Numbered from the stretch's first letter, positions 51,577 through 63,234 are shown. The stretch is DNA of 64,000 nucleotides from Toxoplasma gondii ME49 (GCF_000006565.2 NC_031477.1:5480183-5544182); one strand, 5' to 3'. Notes: generated by a model not told the origin, from the sequence alone. A program made the numbers and translations.

Positions 51577-52440
51577 CGCAGGAGGCGCGCCTGCTGAGAG
51601 ACGTTCCGGGCACCATCGTCGTTGACGCGTCTCGGGAGCTCTTTTCCAACCTGAGTTGTGTTTTCCGAAGTGACGCGTGGACTTTCGAGGAGCAGAAACT
51701 CAGCAAATTTGATTTCTGCGCGAAAAAGGAACTGCGGCCGAGACTCCGAGCCGAGGTCTCTAGCGAACGGCCGCCTGACAGCCACTGAACGTCGTCAGGC
51801 ACAGCAGAATCGGAGAGAAAGATCGTCACCTTTATACAAAGGGACGCTGAACGTCTAGTCGAGAGCGCACCGCAGCGGCGAGTATAGTTTTTACTGTCGT
51901 TTCAGAAACGAGAAAAAACAGATGCGTTGGTGGTAAGCTGGCTGCTGACTCCGGACCAGGCGCGTTTCTTGTCGAAACAGTTGCTGAGCGTTTCTCTCAC
52001 TCCCGAATGCACCCCCAGCAGACAATTACAGAGGCACCCACGACGAAAGATGGAGAAGACGAGGGAGGAAAAAAAGTAGGACAACAGAAAACAAAGTGAG
52101 AAGAGAAAACAGAAGACAGACGAGAGGCGAGGTGTGGAGACGAGAGAGGCGAAAGGTGGAGATACACCAAAGACAGCAGCGAAGAAGAGAGATTGTGGTG
52201 CGTCCTCCTCTTTTCTTGCCCAGAACGGAACGGAATACCTGCCTCTGCAGAGCCCCTGGCTTGTCACTCTGCGAAGAAAGTTGACATTGATGAGTCCGAA
52301 AAAAACTCAACGCGCGACTTCGCTGCGTTGCTTCGTCTCGTCAAAGGAGGAGAAAAACTCGACAAACACAAAAACGGCGCTGTTCGGCTGGTCGTCCTGC
52401 AAAAAACGACAGAAAGCGAACGGGTGAAGAGACGAACCGA
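51577..52440 (+). CDS. Candidate exons of an unidentified gene
   Basis: Three plus-strand segments with coding-like composition: 51583-51764 ([20 protein letters not shown]), 51906-51980 ([20 protein letters not shown]) and about 52279-52422 ([20 protein letters not shown]). Segments 1 and 2 can be joined in phase through a weak donor before gtctct and a good acceptor (gtcgtttcag). Segment 3 has a usable acceptor after ctctgcgaag. The last segment faintly recalls the C-terminus of dehydroquinate synthases (DKK..G..R.VLL), but with no supporting N-terminal domain I do not assign it. Confidence 0.25.
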
Positions 52441-52616
52441 GGAAGAGGAACACAGCGACACTGGAAAGAAAGAGGAAAGAAGGACAACAGGAAACAGAGT
52501 GAGAAGAGAAGCAAAAACAGAACAGAGGCGAGATGCTGAGACGAGAGAGGATCGAGATGGAGATACACCAAAGACAGCGGAGAAGAAGATGCATCTCTAT
52601 GTGTCTGTCTAGATAT

Positions 52617-52733
52617 ATCCATATATATATATATATCCATATATATATATATATATCCATATATATATATATATATCCATATATATATATATATCCATAT
52701 ATATATATATCCATATATATATATATATATAGA
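52617..52733. repeat. ATATCCAT-punctuated TA minisatellite
   Basis: Six or more units of (TA)n ending in a single CCAT (atatatatatatccat), with unit length shrinking and growing by 2 bases. It lies about 200 bases beyond the stop codon of the INTS11-like gene. Confidence 0.9.
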
Positions 52734-52939
52734 TACATGTGTATGGAGAGAGTTAGCATCGCCAAGTGTGTGTTCCAGTTGTTTTTTTCGAAGACAAAAA
52801 AGCGCGCGCCCTGAGCTCCATGACGGAGGAGAGAACTGAAAGGAAGTGGCGGCACAACTGCGACGACGCAGCGTTTGAGGAGAAGATTCGTTTTTCTCGT
52901 TTTTTTCGTTTTTTTACATCACGGAAAATTCCTTCGAGG

Positions 52940-55534
52940 TCAACGAAGAGAGGGAATCTGAGGGAAGGACAGGCAGCGCAGGGTCAAGAGCGAGACAGAG
53001 ACGAAAGAAGAAGTCGAGAGTAAAAGGAGAGAGCTGTGTGGCTCAGTTGTCCAGGAACAAAGCGACGCAGAAAACACTCGTGGAAAAGGCTTCTTCTTCT
53101 CACCTGGTCAGCCCACTGCATGCGCAGCGTCTTGCGTCCGTCGTGAACAGCGACGAGAGAGAGGAAGGATACAAGCACGGAGTCCTCGTCCGTGTCTGCC
53201 TTTTCCTCATTCCACTCTTTGTTTCTCGTTTCTCCTGCACCCAGATCCCTCGCAGACGCGTCTTCTCGCACGCTTTCTTCACTCTCCTCCTGTCCTTCTT
53301 CTTGTGCTTCTTCTTCTTGTCCTTTTCCTTCGTCGCCTGCCCCTGCTCCATCTTTCTTCCTGCGTTCCCGGCTTTTCTCCGCGTTCGCGTCTCCTGTCGC
53401 CTGTGCAGAGTCTTCCGTCGTCTGTCTCCCGTCACGAAATGACAGAACTTTCACTTCGCCTCCAAAGTCCAGCGCAGCCGGGAGACGCAGGAAGGCCGCT
53501 GAGGCGAGGCGCTGCCGCTGGTGGGCGGCGCGACACTGAAAGAAATATTCAAAGAAAAGGCCTAAAAGAGAGCGAAACGACGCGAAGCTCAGTGCCACCC
53601 TCGCCGAGTATCGAACGCTGTGCAGGCGGAGACATTTCGGAAGGGGGGCAGGAGAAGAAGAGGAAGAAACAGGAGAAGAAGAGGAAGACGAAGGAGAAGA
53701 AGAGGAAGACGAAGGAGAAGAAGAGGAGGAAGACGCAGGAGAAGAAGAGGAGGAAGACGCAGGAGAAGAAGAGGAGGAAGACGCAGGAGAAGAAGAGGAG
53801 GAAGACGAAGGAGAAGAAGAGGAAGACGAAGGAGAAGAGGAGGAAGACGAAGGAGAAGAAGAGGAAGAAGAAGGAGCAGAGACAGCAAATGGAGGTTCAT
53901 GTCGAAGCCGATGGAGAAGAGACCCGTCGCCGTGGAGTGCGTTGTGCGTTGCTGCCTTTTGGAGAGTGTCGTGGTCAACAATGAGGAAACGCGAGTTTGC
54001 TTCGCTCTGCTCAGAGGAAGGAGAATCGAAAGGAGAGACTTTGAAGCACACAGCAGGAGGCGCCGTGAGGAACGGAAAGTAGCACGGCAGCATGCCCGGG
54101 GGAACGAGAGCCGTCTCCGCTGCAGACGACGACGAAGAAGAGAAAGACGAGAGGGAAGAGGAGGACGAAGAGGAAGAAGAGAGGTCTCCTCCGTTCTCAG
54201 AGATTGGCTCGGAAGGTGCATCGCTGTCGATTCCAAGAATGGAGGAAAATCCTGAGGTGACCAGCAACTTCTTCAACTGCACAAATGGAAACAAAGGGAA
54301 GCGCCAGCAGAAGAGAAAATCACGAAAAAGATGAGCGTCTTCCCTTCTGCCCTCTCTGCAAGGTGAAGTTTCTGTTCGGCTTCTCTGTCTTTCGTTTCTA
54401 CTCCACAGTCGTCTGCAAGTTGTGTCTGAATCTGTCTGAGTTTTCCAGTCAAATCTTCGTTCTCATTCTGTAGAGAGGACCCGTGGCGTCTCGTACGTTC
54501 AAGTCACCCGAACGACGAGGACGAACTTCCAGAAAGAAACAACATCCGAGTGACAGTGAAGTCTCCTCTTTCTCCCTATCGTTTTCAACCTCTTCATCAC
54601 CCTACCGACGTCCACCTTTCTCTCCATTCAGCAGCTTCCATCTTCTCCATCTTTTGCTGTCTTCTCTCTCATCTTCGGCCCCTCCGTTTCTGTCTGCGTT
54701 GCTTCTTCCGGAGTTCCGCCTCTCCCCTTCCGCTCATTTCCTCTGCTTCTGTAGTGGTCTCTCTTCTCGCGTCTGCAGCTTTTCCTCGAATCTTCGTCTG
54801 TCTTCCCTCTTTTTTGCTTCGCCTCTGCGGATGCTGTGTTTTTCGCGTCCTCACTTCGTCATCTCCGTCTGTGCAGCTGGCGACGAGCGCGCGAAGGTCC
54901 TGCCGCTGCTGAGCGCTGCAAGCCGCTTGGCCAGGCGCCCCTCCGGCGGCGGTCAGCGCCACGGCGGCGCGGAGGAAGTTCAGGTGTACGTACACTGGAA
55001 CAACGCGCTCGCGCCGGACGACGGGAATCGAGATCGTTTGCCCTGTCGCCGGAGTGTACACCTGCGGCGGCAGCTCACGCAGAAAAGCGAGAAAGTCAGA
55101 CTCCGACGGCGTGCAAGAGAAACGAAGAGCAAAGGATGGAGGAAGCGAAAGGAGAAGAAATCGAGAGAGCAGAAGACAGACGCAAGTGCGGAGACCGCGA
55201 ACGCATTTGCTCCAGAACGAAAAGTCGCCTCCGTGGGCCTCCCCGGAGCGGCACCTTCCTTCGTTTTTTGTCAGCCATGTCACAACATCTCTCTACGCTC
55301 CGGTACTAACAACGAGACTCGCCACCATGCACAGACGCATGCCTATCCGTACTTCCGAATACCACCAATATATACATATATCTTAGTACATGCATACGCA
55401 AACAGATACCTACGGACATCCAAATCTACCTTTCTACCTCCATATCTATCTCTCATTACATATGCGTAGACAGATGCTTACGCACACCCACACCTACCAA
55501 TATATATATATATATATATATATACATAAATATG

Positions 55535-55570
<36 letters not shown>

Positions 55571-58500
55571 AGTGTGTCTTTGTATGTTTGCATGCGCCTT
55601 CGTGCTTACGGGAATGTTGAAGTCTCTGCGAATGACCGCAGCGAGCTTCGCCATGCCTTCCTTTTCGCCGTGGACGAGGATGACATTCCGTGGCTGGGTG
55701 TTCACAATCAGCTGCTGAATTCCGGTCGTGTCTGCATGCGCCGAGAAGGACATGTACCGGATTCGGCACTTCACATTCAGCGTCGCATGGCCGTCCAGGG
55801 GAATTTGTCGCTGGCCTAAGCGCAGGCGCAAGCAAAGAACGTCTCGACTCACTGAGCAGCGCCTCGCGAGACAGCCTGCTGTGCGCCCTCGTCTCTTCGC
55901 TGCGTTTCTTCGTTCAGCGGACACCGGTTGGCTGGAAGGTCCCTATACGCGAGCGTGAAAAGGCGCTCTGGCTCCTCTCAGTCAAGAAAGAGCAAACCGC
56001 GAAAAGGGAGAGAAAAATAGAAGAAAAAGCGAGAGTAGTGGTGTTCAGCCCAGTGCGCTCGGCAGGACTCGCAGGGCTTGAGAACGTTCTCGTTTTCAGA
56101 AAGGAACTCTGCTGGCAAACGACTGCAGCGTGGAACAGTGAAACGCCGCAGTCCCCTTCTTCTTGAATGCCTGTCTTCTCCCTTCGCACCTCTCTCTGCC
56201 TTCCGCTCTCTCCGCTCCTTCACCTTTCTCTGACAGCGTCGGTTCCGCTCGTCTCCCCTCCTCTCTTTTCCGAGATGTCTTCTCCGTTCCGGCAACTTTT
56301 GTGCATCGCCGTGTATTCATGTTCCCTTGTGTCTACGTTACTGGACGCTCGCTGCCTGGCGACGTCCGTTCTTCTGCGCATCTGCTACGCCAGAGAGACA
56401 TGAGAAGACGAGCAAAAGGCGAGGGAGGTCAAGTCCGTGGCTTGAGTAGTTTTCGCTTATTTTTTCTTGTTTTTTCAAGCTTCGCGACGAACCTGCAATC
56501 AACATCGCGCCGACTGTGCCGCGAACGCAGTACCCAGGGAGAAGCACCAGCGTCGCAGGGTCGCCCCCCCAAGCCTTCAGCGCCTTCAGCGCCAAGCCGC
56601 CGTGGAGCATCCCCGGCGTTGCCAGCAGGACGAGAGGCGTCGGCGCAGACAACAAAGAAGACTGAAAAGGAAGAATGTGTGGAAACGAAAATGCAGTTCG
56701 AAGCGCATCTGCACACACAAACACACAAATCGATACAAGCACATAGACATGCATATATATATATATACATGGACAGCGAGAACCACGGAAATACAAAAAC
56801 GCGAGACGTATAAACATATATATCTACATGTAAATGTGTGTATGCACAAACGTACACGTGAATAGAAATATTACAAATGTATGGGAGTTTTTTCCCTAGA
56901 TAGGAGGAAACGCTTTCCCCCGTTTTTACCTTCTGGGTCGGCGTCCACGTTCGCGTCGGCTTTGCTCCAGTGTACATACAGCCGGTAGTACGCGTTTGCG
57001 CGCTCGGTCATGCCGCCGGCGAAGTAAATGGGAAAGCGCAGATGCATGCGTTCCCAGTAATTCTCGAGCAGCATGCAGAGCTCTTGCGCTCGGCCAACCG
57101 CAAACACAGGAATCAAAACTTTTCCCTGGAAAGAAAGTAAAACGCACGACAACGAGGTCAGAAGCGATGTGTCGCTCTCCAGGATTCCCTGCGCAATAGG
57201 CACATATATATATATATATACATATGTATACATATATATGTATATATGTATATATATATGCATATAATTGCATACACTGTGTCGATTTTTACACCGATTC
57301 GCAGCCCTAGAAATGACACGATGCACGGCTTCAAACAAAGCCATACACATCGTTACATACAAACATATATATTTATATATATATATATATATCCAGAAAC
57401 GTACACGCTGTACATAGTGCTCATATAATGCATATATATATATATAAGTATACAGTGAAGTATTCGCGGTTGCCTTTTGTGGCCTTTGAGGCCAGTGGAG
57501 TTAGCGGGAGTTTTCGTTTCTGTGAGGCCTTTTTTTCGAAGGAGAAACTCACGCCCTTTGTGAGAGTGTCGTGGACGACAGCACAGAAGTCGCGCTCCAC
57601 AGTCCGCTTGCTCGGCCGGACGAAGGAGGCGTACGTACACTCGGAAATCAGGACGTCTGGGCGGAGACAGGGGAGGGCGGCGCTGCCGAGGTGGCGGTCG
57701 GGAATGGTGTTGAAGTCTCCTGAAAAGCATCATCACTCTGCGAACGGGATGCACAAGAGGCCTCGAGTCTTGAACCACGAGAGGCGACACCCCCGAGACG
57801 TTCATCCAGGCGTTTGAAAAACAAACCGAGAGCAACCGACGCGCGGTGCGCAGGAAGAAGAAAAGCTTTTCCCGTCGTTTCTTGAACTCTCTCGCTGTCG
57901 CCTTTACAGTCTCTAAGTCTCCCCCCTCCCGCCTCCGTCACTTCCGTCCCCCCGCCTTCCTTCTCTCTCGCTGTCACCCTTCGTTGTCTACCTGTGTACA
58001 CGACAGAAGCCTTTCCGAGTTTCAGTTCGAACATCGCGGCGCCCAGAACGTGACCCGCGTAAAAGGGCGTGAGCTGAAGTGTCTCCTCCCCTGTCTCCTC
58101 CCCTGTCTCCTCTCTCCACGTCTCGTGCAGCCGCAGGGCCTTCGCCCGCGCCACACTCGCCACAACATCACTCGTCTCGAAACTCCACAGTGACGAAGAG
58201 GAGGAAGAAGAAGAGGACGAAGAAGAGGACGAAGAAGAGGAAGAAGAGGAAGAGGCGTTTTTGCAGTCTCGGCCGCTTCGGGGGCGCGAAAGTCCAAGGG
58301 CAGCGTTGGCGGCCGTCTTCGCCGCAGACGGATCGGGCTCCTCAAAGAGAGAATGCGGAGTGCTCTCGGAAGGAGGAAGCGACGCTGCAGAAGAAACAAA
58401 ACTCACGACCTGACAGTCAAGTCCTCGCCGGCAAATCTATCTCCGCCACTTAACAGCACATAAAAACACCATACACGTCCACACATAAACGAGGACATGA

Positions 58501-59476
58501 TGACCTCTATATCTATATATGCCTTCTTAAAATGACCTCTCTATACCTATCCATCTAGTTGTCTCTAGGCATGTCTACCGCTACTTATCTACCTGTCTAT
58601 CGTCCTGCCTGTTTGAATTTATCTATCCATTTATCAAGATCTATTTACAAATGCGTACATACATATATACGAACGCTCATGTCTCCATATGCATACACCA
58701 ATAGATACACGCATGTGTCTATGTATTCGTGCCTATATATATATATATATATATATACATATATATGTGCATGTATTACAGGGTTTCACACATGAGAGGG
58801 GATAGTAGGAAAAGAGACAGATCGATGAATGAAATTGTCGCTCGTATGCGCTGATCGAGGAAGACACGGACCGCCTACTTTTTTTCTTTTCTCGTTTCCT
58901 TCTCTTCTTTTGCTGCGGGTCTGTGTTGTGCACTGGGAAATCGTTTGCACGTCTCGAGAAACGATTCTCCAACATTTGCCGCAAAAGAGTTTTCTTTCTC
59001 GCCTTTTTGTGGAGCTTCACCGCTTGGCCTGAGACCCACCAGTTCGCTGCGGAACGCGCTGAGCTCGGTCTCGGCCTACGCGCGCGCAGTCGAGCAGCAG
59101 CAGAGGACTGAGAGCCTTCGTCGGAAAAGTCATCAAGACTGGGCCGCGGTATCTATGAAGAGCCGCACAAGTGCACAGAAATGAGCAACAGGTAAATACA
59201 ACAACGAAAGCCGGAGCCACTGAAGATAATCCGCAAGACACAGAACATCCAAAAACAAATGTCACGAACAGAATAGACACCGTCGCGAAAGGTGTGTCTC
59301 CGTATAAAGGTAGAGAGAAAGAGAGAAAGACGACCCTCCTCACTCAACATGCCCACGTAAATATAAGCAATTTACTTACATTTATGTCTGCACATTTACG
59401 CATTTACATATATATATATATATATATATTCATATATTTATAGATATATTTTATACGTATATTAATAGATATATTT

Positions 59477-59516
<40 letters not shown>

Positions 59517-61554
59517 GTGGTGGTTCACGTCCGCATAAGTGCATCTGGATGAGTGCATCTGCGTCCGAGGAAGCGTTTGAGAGGAGACGCAAATCAGGGA
59601 GAAACATGATTGCTTTGTTTCTCTCTACTGTGTCTCACTGAAGAAACTCTGTCAAAGTGGGGAGAGCCCCGCAGTGGTCCAGGTGGAAGTGCGACACTAC
59701 GCAAGCGTCGACTGCATGCGTTAAGATGCCCCGCGGCTGCCGCAGCAGAGCTTCGAGAGAAAGAGACGAAGGAAGAGAAGAGAGAGAAGAAGACGGCGAA
59801 GAACGAGGGAGAGACGAGTGGCGGTGCACACTCGCGGATCGTTCGCGAGAGAGGGATGCGCCGTCATCTCGGTCGACTGAAGAAGTCCCCTGGAACAGCA
59901 TTCAGATGCTCAAAAAATTAGGAATGAGAGATCTGACGCAGCAGAAAGAACATGAGAGAGACACTTGACTAAATAAGGACATGTGGGGGCTTGCAGAACA
60001 ATCGTGAAGTTGAATTGAATGGTGAGGCTGCAGAGTGGCAAATGCGATAGATACACTTAGGCAGAGAGACGGCAGAGTGGAAGCATTTCTCTCCTCGACC
60101 AAGAAACATGACACCCCAAGCAGGCGCTCGCCCACCGCACCACGAGGCAAGGTCGCTTGCGCCTTCTGACGCAAGGAAAGAGAGCAGAGCGCGAGCCGAA
60201 GCGCGATACAGGCGGACGCGAGTGTGACAGGAGAGAGAGACAGAGAGAGGGGACCGAACAACAGCACAACAGCGAGAAGGCTTGGGGACGCGAGAGCAAA
60301 GCCACAGAGAGAAAAAAGAGACACGGAGGCGAAAAAAGAGAGAGCGGAGAGAGAAAGCAAGCAGGGCGAACGGGAACGCGCGAGGTGGAAGAACGCCAGG
60401 AAGAGACGGCAACGTGAGAGAGGGAAACAGAGCCACTACAACAAGGGAGAACAAAGGAGCCATAGTCGTCGAGAAAACGAAGTCGAAAGAAGTGATGAGG
60501 AAGGCCTTCTTCACAAATGCACCTGGAACTTCGCAGAACATGCATGCACATCGTCCAAGATCCTCGCGAAAAAATCTTGAATCGCATGCCTCTTCAACCC
60601 ACACAGAGTAAACATATCCCTTCACATGGAGGCGCCCACGAAAACAAAAGTCTCTACATGCCTGCATCCCCACAACAGCACACATCCGTCCACATGCATG
60701 CACATACATATATACATATACATGCATCCATAAATATGTATACGTATATATTCATGTGTGTGTAGCTATATATATATATATATATATACATATATACATG
60801 TGCATACATATATATATATATATATATATATACCTATATATGTGTACAGAAAAGCTCTATATGTTTATGGAGCGTGTGTGTGGTTGCACAGCAGAACAAG
60901 TCGAGAAAGTGATGGAATGTTCCCCGAGTTGTGCGTCTTCCAAAATCTGTCTGGCTTGCATGCGTGAGCTGTTACTGTCGCAGGGGCAGGGTCCGCCGCG
61001 GATGTAGGGGATGGTCGCGGTTCTTCGCAGCTCTCGCGTCCGCCGCGTTGCGCGTCCAGGGCAGCGGCGTCGTCTCCTCCCCGCAGTCGCTTTCGCAGTC
61101 TGTCAGAGGCGCCACCATGAAACGGCTCCGCTGCGTCGCGCGCCTCGAACTCCCTCTTCTCCTCCTCGCGCTCGACGGCGAGCGCCGCGAGCTTGTCGAA
61201 CAGAGGAAACCTCCGAGCATCTTTCATCCCTAAGTGACAGCCGCAGTCGAACAGCACGCAGCGCCGCCCCAGGCGTACATACACCGCGCTGCGTCCGACA
61301 TCTTGCCCAGCCCCCAGCACAGTGATGTGCAGCATCCGTCGACGCTTCTCGAGAAAAGAAGAAGAGGAAGCTGGAGGAGAAGAAGAGGACGACGAAGCGA
61401 ACGAAGAAGAGGAAGCTGGAGGAGAAGCGCGAGGAGGTCGAGACGTTGAAGTGTCTCCTGTTGGTGGGAAGGAGGCTTGATTCGCGTCTCTGCTTCCTGG
61501 AGGCCTCTGGGACCTCGAGGGCGCGGCTGTCGCGCGAAACGGCGGGTCCTTCAT
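52940..61554 (-). CDS. INTS11: Integrator subunit 11-like metallo-beta-lactamase/beta-CASP RNA endonuclease
   Basis: Zinc-dependent RNA endonuclease of the CPSF73/INTS11 family, acting in the nucleus on 3' ends of nascent RNAs. Minus-strand exons in order: 61554-60976, 59889-59639, 59152-59040, 58384-57992, 57719-57553, 57125-56930, 56708-56493, 55815-55610, 55061-54855, 54276-53104, 52957-52940. All introns are GT-AG with matching phases, giving 1172 residues (human INTS11 about 600). The lactamase part has [10 protein letters not shown] near 80, [12 protein letters not shown] with H260/H262/D264/H265, AGHVLGAAM near 424 and [12 protein letters not shown] near 446. The beta-CASP part has ISECTYA near 470, [17 protein letters not shown] near 501, YMSFSAHAD near 665 and VILVHGE near 685. 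GQDVGRS and the [16 protein letters not shown] region favour INTS11 over CPSF73. A poly-Ser insert sits near 350-370 and a second long one in exon 10. The 73 residues before the internal Met at 61335, where the family normally starts, are low complexity, so that Met is an alternative start. Confidence 0.94.
53640..53880. repeat. GAAGAAGAGGAA-type coding minisatellite
   Basis: Roughly 240 bases built from 15- to 24-base units of the form agaagaggaggaagacgcagg. Read on the minus strand it lies in exon 10 of the INTS11-like gene and encodes Ser runs broken by Pro, Ala or Val. The antisense frames are Glu/Arg- or Leu-rich and also open. Confidence 0.9.
55500..55568. repeat. (TA)n microsatellite in INTS11-like intron 8
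   Basis: Two near-pure TA blocks separated by a short TATGTATAAATA spacer, just downstream of the exon 8 donor. Confidence 0.9.
56753..57446. repeat. TA microsatellites in INTS11-like introns 5 and 6
   Basis: Blocks at about 56753-56773 (intron 6) and at 57203-57262, 57368-57393 and 57433-57446 (intron 5). The exon at 57125-56930 lies between them. Confidence 0.85.
58735..58767. repeat. (TA)n microsatellite in INTS11-like intron 3
   Basis: About 30 bases of near-pure TA between exons 3 and 4. Confidence 0.85.
59407..59514. repeat. TA-rich microsatellite in INTS11-like intron 2
   Basis: Two pure TA blocks (about 59407-59428 and 59477-59513) with an AT-rich spacer, between exons 2 and 3. Confidence 0.9.
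60704..60842. repeat. TA-rich microsatellite in INTS11-like intron 1
   Basis: TATA/TACATA blocks with two pure TA runs (about 60770-60788 and 60809-60831), inside the longest intron of the gene (59890-60975). Confidence 0.9.
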
Positions 61555-61667
61555 GAGGATTCGGTCTTTGAAGCTCCTTCTGCTCGTTTTCGCCTTCAGT
61601 TCCTCTTGTCGAGTGCCTCGTCCGTCTCTGCCTCTCTTCCTTCTCCTTCTCCTTGTCTTACTCCGAG

Positions 61668-61731
61668 AGAGGGGGAGGGGCGGTGGAGGAGGGGAGGGGC
61701 GGTGGAGGAGGGGAGGGGCGGTGGAGGAGGC
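61668..61731. repeat. 18-base G-rich tandem repeat (three copies)
   Basis: Unit ggggaggggcggtggagg, three near-perfect copies, just upstream of the INTS11-like start codon. It has runs of four G and could form a quadruplex on this strand. Confidence 0.85.
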
Positions 61732-63073
61732 GAGGCGCGAGAAGCCGAGCGAGAGAAAGGCGGCGACAGCGGAGAAGGCTCTGCCTACACAGAAACTGAC
61801 AGCGCGACGCGTACGCCGAGGCTCTCGAGTCCAGGCAATTCCTGCGCGAGTTCAGGCCTCCAACTCGTTACGCGGTGGCGTCAGGCCGAGGACTCCGCGC
61901 GCAAAGCACTCAGAAGAGAGCCCGAGAACAGCGAGGCTGAGACGCGCTTTGAGGCGCGCGCTGCGACAGCAGAAGTCTGCATAGACAGACGATTGACGAG
62001 GCAGAGAGAAAGAAGAAGCCTCAAGACTCGACTGCGCGAGAGTCCCGATTGGACAGCCCGCGCGATGCAGATGGAGAAGAACGGACGGACGGAACGCCCC
62101 GAGAATGGCGACGAGAGAAAGACACCGACCGGTTGAGAAAGCAGCGAGAGGAGCGCTCGAACGCTGGAGAGGAAGCCAGAGAGAAGACGAGGGAGAACAA
62201 GCCTAACAGACGATTGACACCGTCGAGGAAAAAAGTCGGCCAGGGTCGTGCGAAAAACGCGCGGAAGCGCGACGCGGCATTTCGTCGGCCTGCACCTTGG
62301 AGAAGCAAATCCCAAATCCGCGCGACGCAGAAGAGGAAAACGAAAAGGAATCGGATTGGCGAAGGGGATAAACGATGACGAAAAACAGGACGAAGAAACA
62401 TCGATAGAAAAGAGTGTGCAGGTTCCGCGCGTGGTATCCAGCTGTGCGCGACTTTGCGCGGACTGCATGCCGACGCACAGAGTCGACAGAGGAGTCAAAG
62501 CTCGTCAAGGAGACCTTCAAATCTACAGAGAAGGGGGTCTCCGAAACCTGTCTTCTTCTGCGGAACACAAATACCCTGAAGGTTTCTTTGCCTTCGGTCC
62601 TTTTCGCTTCCACCTTTTCTTCGTCTCGACCAGAAACTGTAGACGACGGAGAGACAGTCCCCACAGGGCACCGCGAGAAGTGTCTCGCGATTTGACGCGA
62701 AGACTTTTGAGTAAAAAATCGAAAAAAAAATCGCAAAAAATTAAATAAATTGTCCTCGACCTTGTTGCTTCCTCGTCTTTTCGCTCGCATTATTTCCTGT
62801 GGTCTTTGCGCCGCGTAAGTCGTTTGGAAACTGTCTGATTCGTCCTGGGGTGACAACACCGACGGAGGAGGAGAGGCGCTGTACAAAGAACTCTCTCGTC
62901 TTTCCGTTTCCTCTTTACTTTGTTTTTCTCCAACCGTTTCTCCGTAGGTCCACTTGCCTCTTGGCGCTGTTTGCGGGTGAGTCCTGAGAAAGGACTCCAC
63001 TTCGTGTACTCCTCTCTCCAGTCTTGCAGCTTCCGAGACTCCTCTGGAAGTTCCTCTTCCCGTTCTTCACTGC

Positions 63074-63140
63074 TCTCTCCTTTCTCTGTCTTTCGTCTTC
63101 CTGTGCCTCTCCTTTCTCTGTCTTTCGTCTTCCTGTGTCT
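63074..63140. repeat. 33-base tandem duplication in 5' leader
   Basis: The unit ctctcctttctctgtctttc plus gtcttcctgtg and one variable base occurs twice back to back and starts a third time (tctctcctttt), about 100 bases before the ATG at 63235. Confidence 0.85.
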
Positions 63141-63234
63141 CTCCTTTTGCGCGTCTTTTCGCGCGGCGTTCTTCCTTGCCTGTGAGACTCGTCTTTGTCT
63201 TGCGCCGTCAAGTCTTTTCGCCTTCGCCGCCGAG

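Larger units (their letters stand above)
45996..52939. other. Long region with only weak candidate exons
   Basis: Almost 7 kb between the F-box gene and the convergent end of the INTS11-like gene. It contains TA microsatellites (47895-47968, 48189-48267, 52617-52733) and purine/pyrimidine-biased stretches. Several plus-strand segments look coding-like by composition and are listed separately, but I could not join them into a phase-consistent model. Nothing convincing was seen on the minus strand. Confidence 0.4.
61555..63234. promoter_or_regulatory. Head-to-head promoter region
   Basis: 1.7 kb separates the start of the minus-strand INTS11-like gene from that of the plus-strand gene at 63235. 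It is the only sequence that can hold both promoters. Visible elements: three 18-base G-rich repeats (61668-61731), a TGAGACG word at 61938-61944 matching the known coccidian promoter heptamer, and a 33-base tandem repeat in the pyrimidine-rich leader of the right-hand gene (about 63074-63140). The open frames inside are Arg/Ser-rich runs with no domain. Confidence 0.55.

Noticed and set aside
52279..52422. Resemblance to the dehydroquinate synthase C-terminus
   Set aside because: Only a DK.K.G..R.VVL pattern over about 15 residues; no NAD-binding or metal-binding region nearby, and no room for an AROM polyprotein.
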